12,953 bases of DNA from JAHFOW01 sp964370795. Its GTDB lineage: Bacteria > Planctomycetota > Brocadiia > Brocadiales > Brocadiaceae. The stretch is from positions 1-12,953 of the forward strand of contig CAYJME010000082.1 of the NCBI GenBank assembly GCA_964370795.1. Reading direction: 5' to 3'. The translations under genes and the position numbers were made by a program. Below, one piece after another: positions 1 through 8,700 of the stretch. Within the stretch, counting starts at the first letter, position 1; each line of letters opens with the position of its first letter. Under the pieces are notes generated by a model. It saw only the letters and a list, made by a program, of their open reading frames with translations. It was not told where the DNA came from and did no database searches.

Positions 1-210
1 AACACGTAAACTCGCTGAAAGCATCTAAGGTGTTGGAAAGCAATACATAACTACTTGTACCATCAAAGCTCAATGCACTTCCGATCTTACCGGTTGTCCA
101 TGTTGCATCATTAATTGTACCATTATTACCGTTGCCCGATGTATCAAGGGCAGTTGCTCCACTTCTCTCATCAAAAACATAAAGGGCACTTAAGCCAGCC
201 TGATCAGGCG
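1..210 (-). repeat. Second LamG module of gene A (truncated by the window edge)
   Basis: First 70 residues only: 'AGLSALYVFDERSGATALD', 'GNGNNGTINDATWTTGKIGS', then 'FDGTSSYVLLSNTLDAFSEF'. After the shared first strands it diverges from the other LamG copies in this window, so it is a different LamG subtype. Confidence 0.75.
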
Positions 211-3200
211 CTCCGGAATAACTCACGGTAATAGTGGTCATCCCTGTATTACCCGCCCCGTCAGTTGCCGTTACGGTAATTACGGTATCGCCAACAGTCA
301 GGTTTATAGGAGAAATCATCCAATTCGTCGTCCCACTGGCCGTGCCGCTACTATTCTTATCAGTACTCCATATAACACCACTTATCCCGCTTCTACCGTC
401 CGAAGCGCTGCCGCCAAGATTTATCAAAACTGATGTAGTTGAATATGTGTCACCTGAAACAGGACTCGTGATGACCACAACAGGCGCTGTCGTATCCAGT
501 TCAATAGAATCGCTGACGGTATTAGATATATTCCCAGCGGCGTCCTTATACCAGACATACAGCGTCTTTGTTCCATCCCCACTGTCAAACGTGTATAAAG
601 CACTTGCGCTATAAGAAGGTGAAGGCGTAACGTTTGTCCATCCTCCTGCTGTCGCTGATGGTGTTACATTATTCGTGGAAAAATAATACCCCGTTACTTC
701 TTCATTATCGGTAGCCAATAAACTTACCCTCACTGCTGTAGAATTGGTATAGGCATCTCCACCATTGATAACGACCGAACTTGATGGAGCGCTTGCATCC
801 AATGTTTTTAATGTCTTTTCACTCCCATAAACAGTTCCCGCAACATTCTGAGCTACCAAACGATAATAGTACGTCTTACTTTGCAATAATCCTGTTATAC
901 CAGCGCTTATCGGTGCATCAGTTAATCCGCCAATGCTTTGTGGCGGTGTTGTATTGTCAAATTGACTCATTGTGGTACCATACTCAAACCATGCTGTCGC
1001 GGGCAATCCACCAGCATTCACCATACCGTTCAACGTTGTTGTATCTGCTTTCACATCTATCGCTGATGCGGTCGTTACTGCCGGGACAACACCATAGGTA
1101 GCCGTAATTGATGCAGTGCCTGTGTTCCCTGCGCTATCTTTCGCCGTTACCGTTATTACCGTATCACCAATCTCCAGATTTATATCCACAATTGTCCAAT
1201 TTGCCGTCCCACCTGCTTCTCCACTTCTTCCCCTGTCGCTGCTCCACGTCACACTCTGTATCACACTTCCTATATCAACAGCATTACCACTGAGACCTAC
1301 CGCACTCGCTGTCGTTATATAGGCAGCATCAGATGTGGGACTCATAATATTTATTTCCGGCGCCCTTGTATCCACATCAATTGAATCACCTGCAGTACCT
1401 GATATATTCCCGGCTTCGTCCTTGTACCACACATAAAGCGTCTTATTACCATCGCTGTCGCTCAGCGTATATTGAATACCTGCGCTGTAGCTTGTCGTAG
1501 AAGGAACATCCGTCCAACCCTCCGATGTTGCCGCAGGTATAATATCACTTGTCGAAAGATAGTACCCTGTTATTCCCACATTATCCGTTGCGGTCAACTT
1601 CAAGGTAACTGTCGTGGTGCTGGTATATGCATCGCCATCCTTAATAAGGATTGAACCCACGGGGGCTGTCGTATCCGGAGTCTTCAATGCCATTTCACTT
1701 CCCCGTTTTGTTCCGGCATTATTCTGAGCTACAATCCTGTAATAGTACTCTTTGCCTTCCACCAACCCTGTAACGTCAACAGTTAACTCGGTGTTCGTTG
1801 CTCCGGTTACATCCTGTGCAGGCGTGATGTTTTCATACACACCACTCTCTGCGCCATATTCAAACCATGCAGACGTTCGCAACCCGCCTCCATTCACCGT
1901 CCCAAGTAAAGTAGCTGAAACCGCTGTTACATTTGCCGATGCTCCCGTTATTACGGTGGGTTCTAAACCAAACTTTACGGTAATCGTTGATAAGCCGGTA
2001 TTGCCTGCTTTATCAGTCGTCACTATGGTAATTCTGTTATCCCCGTCAGTTAGGCTTACATCAGGAATCGTCCAACTTGTCGTTCCCCTTGCATCTCCAC
2101 TCCCACCCTTATCACTTTTCCATGTCACATTATTTACGCCACTTCCATCATCCACAACACTGCCTGCTAAACTTACTGTTATGTCTGTTGTTGTATAAAT
2201 AGCATCAGGGGTAGGAGTCGTGATAGTTACTACCGGGACTATAGTATCCAAAGTAATTGAAGCGCTGGCCATCTCTGAAACATTTCCCATAGCATCCTTA
2301 TACCATGCATATACTGTTTTACTACCCACATCGTTACTTAAAACATACGGTAGAAGAGAACTAAAATTTTTTGTTGGGGTTACCGGTATCCAGCCTGTTG
2401 CATTGGCTTGTGGTGTTGTAGGATTCACCGAGAGGCAATAGCCTGTCACCCCGATATTATCAGTAGCAAGCAGATTCAAGGTGACGCTGGTAGAATTTGA
2501 ATATAATGCACCATCGTTGATAACTATTGAGCCTGAAGGAACGGTACTATCTGTTAAATCCAGTACTTCCTGATCGCTCAGAACGCCATTATATATAAGA
2601 ATATCGTCTATCGAACCATTAAAGTAACCGGTACTTACTCTCGAATATCCTATCCTCATATCCGAATAGGATGTTAGAGGTACCACGGTATTACCCGGTG
2701 AATGCACGAGGGTACTTACCAGTTGTCCATTTACATAGAGCTTCTGCTCACCCGTTGACTTACGATATACACCTGCAACATGGTACCATTTACCTACTGA
2801 ATTTGTTAAATTGTTCCGTGCTATTTTTGACGTACGTGTCCCATCCGCGTTTTGTGTTATAAGCATAAATTCAATAGTATCAGGGTCGGATGGTATAAAG
2901 CGTATTTCATAGCCTTCCTGCGCCTGCGCCGTTGTTCCTTTATTGAATGCGCTGAATATTGCATCGGCATTTGTCGTGTCTTTTGCATTTTTATAAAACC
3001 AGCCAGAAATTGATAATTCGTCAAGGTCTACACGAGGAACCGATATATAATGACTTGTTCCATTAAATTCTAATCCACCGCCAATCTTACCTGTCGTCCA
3101 TGTAGCCCCGGCAATAGTTCCATGATTACCTTTTCCTGAAACATCTCTTGCAACTGTTCCAGTCCCATCATTTAAAGGATAGTAAATTTGTAGGGCATCA

Positions 3201-5599
3201 GGACTTAATGTTTCCAGCATAGTTACGGTAACCGTATCTGTTCCGGTATTGCCTGCTTCGTCTGTTGCTGTTATCGTAATTATAGTATTTCCCGATGTTA
3301 AATTTATATCATCGGTTGTCCAATTCGATGTTCCAATGGCAGTTCCGCTATCGCTTTTATCATTACTCCACGTCACCTTATTTATTCCGCTGGTACTATC
3401 TGATGCAGTTCCACCCAATCTTATTGTCTTGTCTCTCGTCGAAAACATAGTCGCTGTTGTAGGACTTGTTAAGCTTATCTTTGGAGCAACAGAGTCATAG
3501 GTAATAGAAGCACTTGCAACATTTGATACATTATCCGCTGCATCCTTACACCAAAAATACAGTGTCTTAATCCCATTCACACTACTCAAGGTATACGGTT
3601 TATTAAGACTGAAATCCGTCGTTGACGTAATTGATGTCCACCCAGAAGCAGTCGCTAACGGCGGCGTTGAATTCGTAGAAATACAGTACCCGGTTACGCC
3701 TGTATTATCTGTTGCCGAGAGGTTCAGAACAACCCCGGCCACCTTCGTAAAAGGATTGTCATCATTTATCTTTAGAGAACAATCCGGCGGTATATTGTCC
3801 AGCGTGGTAAAACTTCTTTCACTGCCATAAACGATCCCCTGACTGTTCTGTCCCATAATGCGATAATAATATGTCTTACCCGATGATAAATCGTTTACGT
3901 TTACTGCTACGTCTGTATTAGTCGAGCCATTTACCTCCTGTATAAGCGACTTCATCCCGTATACGCCACGTGTCGTATCATATTCAAACCATACTGTTGC
4001 AGGGATGCCATTCGCATTTACCATCCCCGTTAATGTTACACTGTCTGCGGTCACATTTGTTGCCGGTCCGGTAATTACCTCGGCAACTCCACTTTTGTCC
4101 GATAAGGTAAAAATATACCCATTTCCTTTTATCTGGCCATTGTTCGGATCAGTTGCAATATTAACATCGCTCTTTAAACGAACCTCATTATCAATAATGT
4201 TAAAATCATCACGTGCATCCACGGTTTCCACAAAGTAACCGTCGGTACATCTTACAGAGGTAACCGACTCCCAGCTATTAAGCTTTACAACACCATTCGT
4301 CGTTAAAAATACTGCAAAAAGTTTTCCCGTCTTTGGATGGCGAGAATACATAACATCACGGCTTATATAACTCAAGGAACTTTGATATACATTTCCATCC
4401 CACGATCTATCCGTCAGTGGTACCTTGTTGAGGTTGTCCCAGTTTGGAATGCACCGCACCAGTTTCAACCGCGGGTAAACATCAGAAATCCCCTGAAAAT
4501 CAGGCATTGTTTTGGAACCTCCAAAGCGCCCAAACCAGTTATACCATGCCCCATTCATTCCGGCTTTTACGGCAATTTGACGATTTACATCCTCTTCAAC
4601 CGCACTATTCTGGCTACAACCTACCATATCCCTGGTAATATTTAACCCGGAATTGAAATTATCGCTATTATCCACAAAATCAGTAACCGCCCCTTCCTGA
4701 GATATAAAATCCGGCGTTAATTCGTTTTTATCCGCACGATTTTTAATGCTGTATACCCATTCATCGCCACTTACAACCCCGGAACTATCATAGATCCTCG
4801 ATGGTTCCATTAACCATTTGGCATCAGGAAATTTTTGACGCATTCCGGTATTTAATTGTTTATAGAACGCAGCCATTCCTTCTGTGTATGTGGGATATTC
4901 ATGGGTAATGATGTCATGTAACAGCCCGGAATCACTTCCTGTCCAATATTCCAGTGTTGTCTGCACGTTTTTCCCCGTACTGCTTAAATACATAAAGTCA
5001 CCGCTCAGCATGGGCACATCTATCACATATCCTGCAAAGGTAAAGGGAAGACTTTGTCTTTCATAGCTTTTAAACAAGCGTATTATCTTTTCAACCAGTT
5101 CATCAATAACTGCCTGCTGTTGAACATCCCACATGACTGAAATTCTAGTCCCTGCAGAGTCTGGTATGTAACCTGTTGCAAAATTATAAGGAAATGAATC
5201 GTTGCTTTTCCAAACCATACGACTATTATACCAATCCTTCTGTTCCTGGGTATAAGTCCGGGAAATATCTATAAACCGGCCACCATCTATAGCCTCCCCC
5301 AGGACAGAACGGTTGGGCAGATCGGCGTAAACATCCGCAGTAAAATGGGGATCAACAATATAATACTTCAGACCGGCACAGTCAGGGTTGTTCTTATAGG
5401 TACCAACCGTCCAGCTTTTTGCGGCAATATAATCGTACCCCATTTGTTTTGCATATTTTACAGAATTCGCAGACGTATCCCGCCACGCTATTAAATAGTA
5501 ATTCTTCCAGCCGTCATCCGCTTTTGTTTTCTGACAATTTAAGAGGGCAAGACATAAAAAAAATAAGATGCACCCTGAAATTCTCAAAGCGTATTTCAT
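1..5599 (-). CDS. Gene A: giant secreted modular protein, GH-like N-terminus plus FN3/Ig/LamG repeats (3' end outside window)
   Basis: The frame is open from ATG 5599 to base 1 (1866 codons, no stop), so the C-terminus is missing. The start at 5599 is chosen over an in-frame ATG at 5605 because GGGTGG (5608-5613) lies 8 bases before it. Residues 1-27 form a signal peptide (basic start, hydrophobic core, cleavage after TKA). Approximate module order: N-terminal domain 28-505; FN3 507-598; Ig pair 602-795; LamG 799-1017; Ig pair 1020-1209; FN3 1212-1308; Ig pair 1312-1500; FN3 1502-1600; Ig pair 1604-1792; start of a second LamG 1797-1866. D194, E265 ('MEP') and E302 ('QEG') occupy the same positions as in B, so there is no net indel up to there. 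LamG, FN3 and Ig-type modules are typical of extracellular carbohydrate-binding or adhesive proteins. An enzymatic role for the N-terminal domain is inferred from pattern only. A riboswitch-like RNA lies directly upstream. A secreted surface protein is likely; its substrate is unknown. Confidence 0.9.
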   Translation of the reverse strand, partial: MKYALRISGCILFFLCLALLNCQKTKADDGWKNYYLIAWRDTSANSVKYAKQMGYDYIAAKSWTVGTYKNNPDCAGLKYYIVDPHFTADVYADLPNRSVLGEAIDGGRFIDISRTYTQEQKDWYNSRMVWKSNDSFPYNFATGYIPDSAGTRISVMWDVQQQAVIDELVEKIIRLFKSYERQSLPFTFAGYVIDVPMLSGDFMYLSSTGKNVQTTLEYWTGSDSGLLHDIITHEYPTYTEGMAAFYKQLNTGMRQKFPDAKWLMEPSRIYDSSGVVSGDEWVYSIKNRADKNELTPDFISQEGAVTDFVDNSDNFNSGLNITRDMVGCSQNSAVEEDVNRQIAVKAGMNGAWYNWFGRFGGSKTMPDFQGISDVYPRLKLVRCIPNWDNLNKVPLTDRSWDGNVYQSSLSYISRDVMYSRHPKTGKLFAVFLTTNGVVKLNSWESVTSVRCTDGYFVETVDARDDFNIIDNEVRLKSDVNIATDPNNGQIKGNGYIFTLSDKSGVAEVITGPATNVTADSVTLTGMVNANGIPATVWFEYDTTRGVYGMKSLIQEVNGSTNTDVAVNVNDLSSGKTYYYRIMGQNSQGIVYGSERSFTTLDNIPPDCSLKINDDNPFTKVAGVVLNLSATDNTGVTGYCISTNSTPPLATASGWTSITSTTDFSLNKPYTLSSVNGIKTLYFWCKDAADNVSNVASASITYDSVAPKISLTSPTTATMFSTRDKTIRLGGTASDSTSGINKVTWSNDKSDSGTAIGTSNWTTDDINLTSGNTIITITATDEAGNTGTDTVTVTMLETLSPDALQIYYPLNDGTGTVARDVSGKGNHGTIAGATWTTGKIGGGLEFNGTSHYISVPRVDLDELSISGWFYKNAKDTTNADAIFSAFNKGTTAQAQEGYEIRFIPSDPDTIEFMLITQNADGTRTSKIARNNLTNSVGKWYHVAGVYRKSTGEQKLYVNGQLVSTLVHSPGNTVVPLTSYSDMRIGYSRVSTGYFNGSIDDILIYNGVLSDQEVLDLTDSTVPSGSIVINDGALYSNSTSVTLNLLATDNIGVTGYCLSVNPTTPQANATGWIPVTPTKNFSSLLPYVLSNDVGSKTVYAWYKDAMGNVSEMASASITLDTIVPVVTITTPTPDAIYTTTDITVSLAGSVVDDGSGVNNVTWKSDKGGSGDARGTTSWTIPDVSLTDGDNRITIVTTDKAGNTGLSTITVKFGLEPTVITGASANVTAVSATLLGTVNGGGLRTSAWFEYGAESGVYENITPAQDVTGATNTELTVDVTGLVEGKEYYYRIVAQNNAGTKRGSEMALKTPDTTAPVGSILIKDGDAYTSTTTVTLKLTATDNVGITGYYLSTSDIIPAATSEGWTDVPSTTSYSAGIQYTLSDSDGNKTLYVWYKDEAGNISGTAGDSIDVDTRAPEINIMSPTSDAAYITTASAVGLSGNAVDIGSVIQSVTWSSDRGRSGEAGGTANWTIVDINLEIGDTVITVTAKDSAGNTGTASITATYGVVPAVTTASAIDVKADTTTLNGMVNAGGLPATAWFEYGTTMSQFDNTTPPQSIGGLTDAPISAGITGLLQSKTYYYRLVAQNVAGTVYGSEKTLKTLDASAPSSSVVINGGDAYTNSTAVRVSLLATDNEEVTGYYFSTNNVTPSATAGGWTNVTPSPSYSASALYTFDSGDGTKTLYVWYKDAAGNISNTVSDSIELDTTAPVVVITSPVSGDTYSTTSVLINLGGSASDGRSGISGVIWSTDKNSSGTASGTTNWMISPINLTVGDTVITVTATDGAGNTGMTTITVSYSGAPDQAGLSALYVFDERSGATALDTSGNGNNGTINDATWTTGKIGSALSFDGTSSYVLLSNTLDAFSEFTC
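395..850 (-). repeat. Last cassette of gene A, near-duplicate of the cassette in gene C
   Basis: End of FN3 plus Ig pair, matching 11790-12240 closely. Three exactly identical runs of 32-34 bases are visible: 399-432 with 11794-11827, 660-691 with 12055-12086, and 730-763 with 12125-12158. The other cassettes of A and B are much less similar, which points to recent duplication or gene conversion between A and C. Confidence 0.85.
2550..3205 (-). repeat. LamG module of gene A (first copy)
   Basis: About 218 residues with the LamG_3/concanavalin-A pattern: 'GTGT.A.D.SG.GN.GTI.GATW', 'WYHVAGVY.K.TGEQKLYVNGQ', 'YFNGSIDDI.IYN'. Homologous copies are at 7268-7918 (B) and 10938-11595 (C). Confidence 0.8.
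4085..5599 (-). repeat. Paralogous repeat: N-terminal domain copy in gene A
   Basis: Signal peptide plus GH-like domain (residues 1-505), collinear with 8798-10313 in gene B. Both copies are clearly homologous at DNA and protein level, and acidic residues at 194, 265 and 302 have identical numbering. The scraps of this domain in gene C (12252-12443) complete the set. Confidence 0.85.
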
Positions 5600-5607
5600 A
5601 ATCATTT

Positions 5608-5613
5608 CCACCC
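5608..5613 (-). promoter_or_regulatory. Ribosome binding site of gene A
   Basis: GGGTGG on the minus strand, 8 bases before ATG 5599. It decides the start: the alternative in-frame ATG at 5605 would sit only 2 bases away. A short CUUAA/UUAAG hairpin (5615-5627) abuts the site and could take part in translational control by the upstream riboswitch; that part is inference. Confidence 0.6.
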
Positions 5614-5630
5614 TTAAAAGTTAAGAAAAT

Positions 5631-5700
5631 ATGGCAATCCGACATTCTTTACTTAAGAATCGCGGCTTTGTGTCTTAACCTCACGGTTAGTTTGCCCTTT
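5631..5700 (-). ncRNA. Cyclic-di-GMP-I (GEMM-I) riboswitch-like leader of gene A
   Basis: Read on the minus strand, the element shows the GEMM-I order: GGGCAAAC, a P2 stem UAACC/GGUUA closed by a GUGA (GNRA-type) loop, GACACAAAGCC, a P3 hairpin AUUCUU/AAGAAU, and GGAUUGCC, whose UUGCC pairs back with GGCAA to form P1. In the Vibrio Vc2 structure the ligand is contacted by the G of GGGC and the middle A of CAAAG; both are present here. Departures from consensus are GACACAAAG for GACGCAAAG, GGAUUGCC for GGGUUGCC, and a C-A mismatch at the base of P2. P1 ends about 33 bases before the ATG of A, and no terminator stem with a U-run is seen, so control of translation is more likely than attenuation. 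Identified by eye, without a covariance search. Confidence 0.85.
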
Positions 5701-5724
5701 TCGCATTTTTCATCTCTAACCTTT

Positions 5725-5733
5725 TTTATAGCA
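5725..5733 (-). promoter_or_regulatory. Candidate extended -10 promoter for gene A
   Basis: TGCTATAAA on the minus strand fits an extended -10 (TGnTATAAT). It would start transcription near 5718, just upstream of the riboswitch core. No convincing -35 hexamer sits at normal spacing. If real, A has its own promoter in the gap after B as well as any readthrough from B. Confidence 0.35.
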
Positions 5734-5780
5734 GATTACGGTCAGAGGTTTTCACATAACCGGTCATGAACCCTTTGTTT

Positions 5781-8700
5781 TTAGCGAGGCCGAACAGTTA
5801 TTGTATCCTTCATGGCATTGCCCGCGTTATCAAAAGCAGTTACCGTTATCAGGTTGTTACCGTTCATAAGCTTTATGCCACTAATCGTCCAACTGGTAGT
5901 CCCGGATGCAACCCCACTCCCCCCCCTATCGTTAGTCCAGGTTACACGAGCTACACCACTTTCATCATCTTCAGCCTTACCACCCAAATTTACCGTAGTA
6001 GCCGGACTTACATATTTCGCATCTGAAGTTGGACTCTTAATCTCAATTTCAGGAGCCCGTCTGTCCGCCATAATAGAATCACTGGCAACGCCAGACATGT
6101 TCCCTGACGCATCTTTAAACCATACGTATACCATCCTATTACCATCTTCACCGCTCAATGTATACGAAACATTCGCATTGAAATTCGGGGTAGAAGGAAC
6201 CGAAATCCAACCCACTTTTGTTACTGTTGGTGGTGTACTGGCTGGAGACAAGTAATATCCCGTTACCCCGATATTATCTGTTGCGGAGAGAGTAAGTATA
6301 ACCGTTGTAGTATTGGTATAGGCATTGCCGCCATTTATCTTTATGGAACCACTTGGAGCAGTTGTCTCTAATGTTGTAAATGACATCTCATATCCATGTT
6401 TGGTTTCCGAACTGTTTTGTGCCACTGCCCGGTAAAAATACTTCTTACCCTCTAAGAGCCCTGTTATGTCAGCGCGTATCACCATATTAGATGTTCCGCT
6501 TACATCCTGTGCTGGTGTAGTATTCCCATATATCCCACTCGTTGTACCATATTCAAACCACACTGTTGTTGATAACCCACCGGGATTTACGGTACCATTC
6601 AATGTCGCCGAATCCAGTCTTATATTCGATACCGTTTCCGTTGCTACCACAAGACCGACTTCGTACTGAACAGTAATTGCAGCAGTCCCGGTATTCCCGG
6701 CGCCATCTTTTGCTGTTACCGTAATCACATTACTCCCGCTGGTTAAATTAATGCCAGAAATCGCCCAATTAGCGATACCACTTGCAGTTCCGCTTCCGCC
6801 TTTATCGCTACTCCACGCAACATTAATGACCCCACTCCCGCTATCTGTTGCATTACCACCTAAATTGATAGTATTTGTCGTGGTTGTATATATTGCATTC
6901 GATGTGGGACTGATAATACTTACTGCTGGAGCGGTAGTATCCAAACCAATGGAGTCACTTGCCGTACCAGACACCTTTCCAGAAGCATCTTTAAACCATG
7001 CGTATACGGTTTTATTACCATCGCCACTGCTTAAGGCGTACGGAACACTTGCGTTATAGCTTGTGGTGGAAGTAACAGTCTTCCACCCGGTAGCGGTAGC
7101 CAGAGGAGTCGTAGAATTTGTTGAGAGATAATATCCCGTCACCCCCACGCTATTCGCAGCAGATAAATTCAGAGTAACGTTGATGGAACTCGTACATGAA
7201 TTGCCATTATTGATGATGATTGAACCTGCAAATGCAGGAAATAAAGGGGCCATACCTTGTGCATTATATAAATCCTGTACCTCCTTATCGCTTAGGGCGC
7301 CCTTGTAAATACGGACTTCATCAATCACACCGTTAAAGTATCCATTACTAAACCGGGAAAATCCCAGCCTCATATCGGGATAATACACCAGGGGTACCAC
7401 GACATTCCCAACCGGATGCAACTGTGAATTTACTGCCTGTCCATTGACATACAATTTCTGCTCTCCCGTGGTCTTGCTATATACGCCTGCGACATGAAAC
7501 CAACCGCCAACGGAATTCGACAAACTGCTTCGGGCTATCTTAATTGTCTTCGTTCCACTTAGATTTTTTGTAACGAGGACAAATTCGATGGTATCCGGCG
7601 CTGTTGGTAAAAATCGTAATTCAAAACCCTCCTGAATTTGTACCGTAGAATCCCATCTCAAAGCGCTCAATATTGAGTCAGCGTTTGTTGTATCTTTCGC
7701 ACTCTTATAAATCCATGCAGAGACTGAAACTTCATCGTAATTCATACGTGGAGTTGATACAGAATTACTTGTCCCATTAAATTTTAATCCGTTATTAATT
7801 TTGCCTGTTGTCCATGTTGCTCCATAAATAGCGCCATTATTACCGTTCCCTGATGCATCAGTGGCAATAGTACCATTTCCCTCATCCAGGGGATAAAATG
7901 CCTGTAATGCATCAGGAGGTAATATGCCCAAAAGGCTCACGGTTATCGTATCTGTACGAGTGTTCCCTGCACCGTCGGTCGCTGTTACGGTTATTATGTT
8001 ACTTCCGCTCAACAGGTTTATATCGCCGGTTGTCCAGCTCGTTGTCCCGATGGCGATTCCACCACCACCCTTATTATTAACCCACGTTACCTTACTTATT
8101 CCGCTCGTAGTGTCTGATGCACTGCCACCTAACTTTATTGTAGCACTCCTTGTAGAAAATGTTGTATTTGCCGTAGGGTTGTTTATCGTTACAACAGGAG
8201 TAGTAGCGTCATAAATAATTGAATCACTTACTACATTTGAAACATTTCCCGCCACATCCTTACACCAGAAATACACCGTCTTGGTCCCTGTACCGCTACT
8301 CACGGTATATGATTTATTAAGGCTGAACGTCGCCGTTGATGTTACAGCAATCCATCCCGTAGCGGTTGCCAGCGGGACCGTAGAACTTGTAGAAATATAA
8401 TAACCTGTCACGCCCACATTATCGGTCGCCGAGAGGTTGAGGGTAACACCAGCGACTTTGGTATATTGACTGTCATTGTTTATCTTAATCGAACTCACCG
8501 GAGGTGTCGTATCTCCGGTAATAAACACCCTTTCACTTCCATATATTAACCCCTCAGTATTCTGTCCAACGATTCTATAATAGTACATCTTGCCCGATGA
8601 TAAACCACTTACATTGATACTTACTTCCACATCGGTTGTTCCTACTACCTCCTGTGCCGCGGTTCTTCCCCCATAGGCACCAGTCATTATACCATATTCA

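Noticed and set aside
5505..5599. Gene A as a lipoprotein (LLNC at the end of the hydrophobic segment)
   Set aside because: Asn before the Cys does not fit the lipobox [LVI][ASTVI][GAS]C. The paralogues lack a Cys there, and a signal peptidase I site (TKA) follows.
1..5599. Gene A as a frameshifted pseudogene, because no complete ORF fits
   Set aside because: Reading the minus-strand frame from 5599 down to base 1 shows no in-frame stop; the gene simply continues outside the window.
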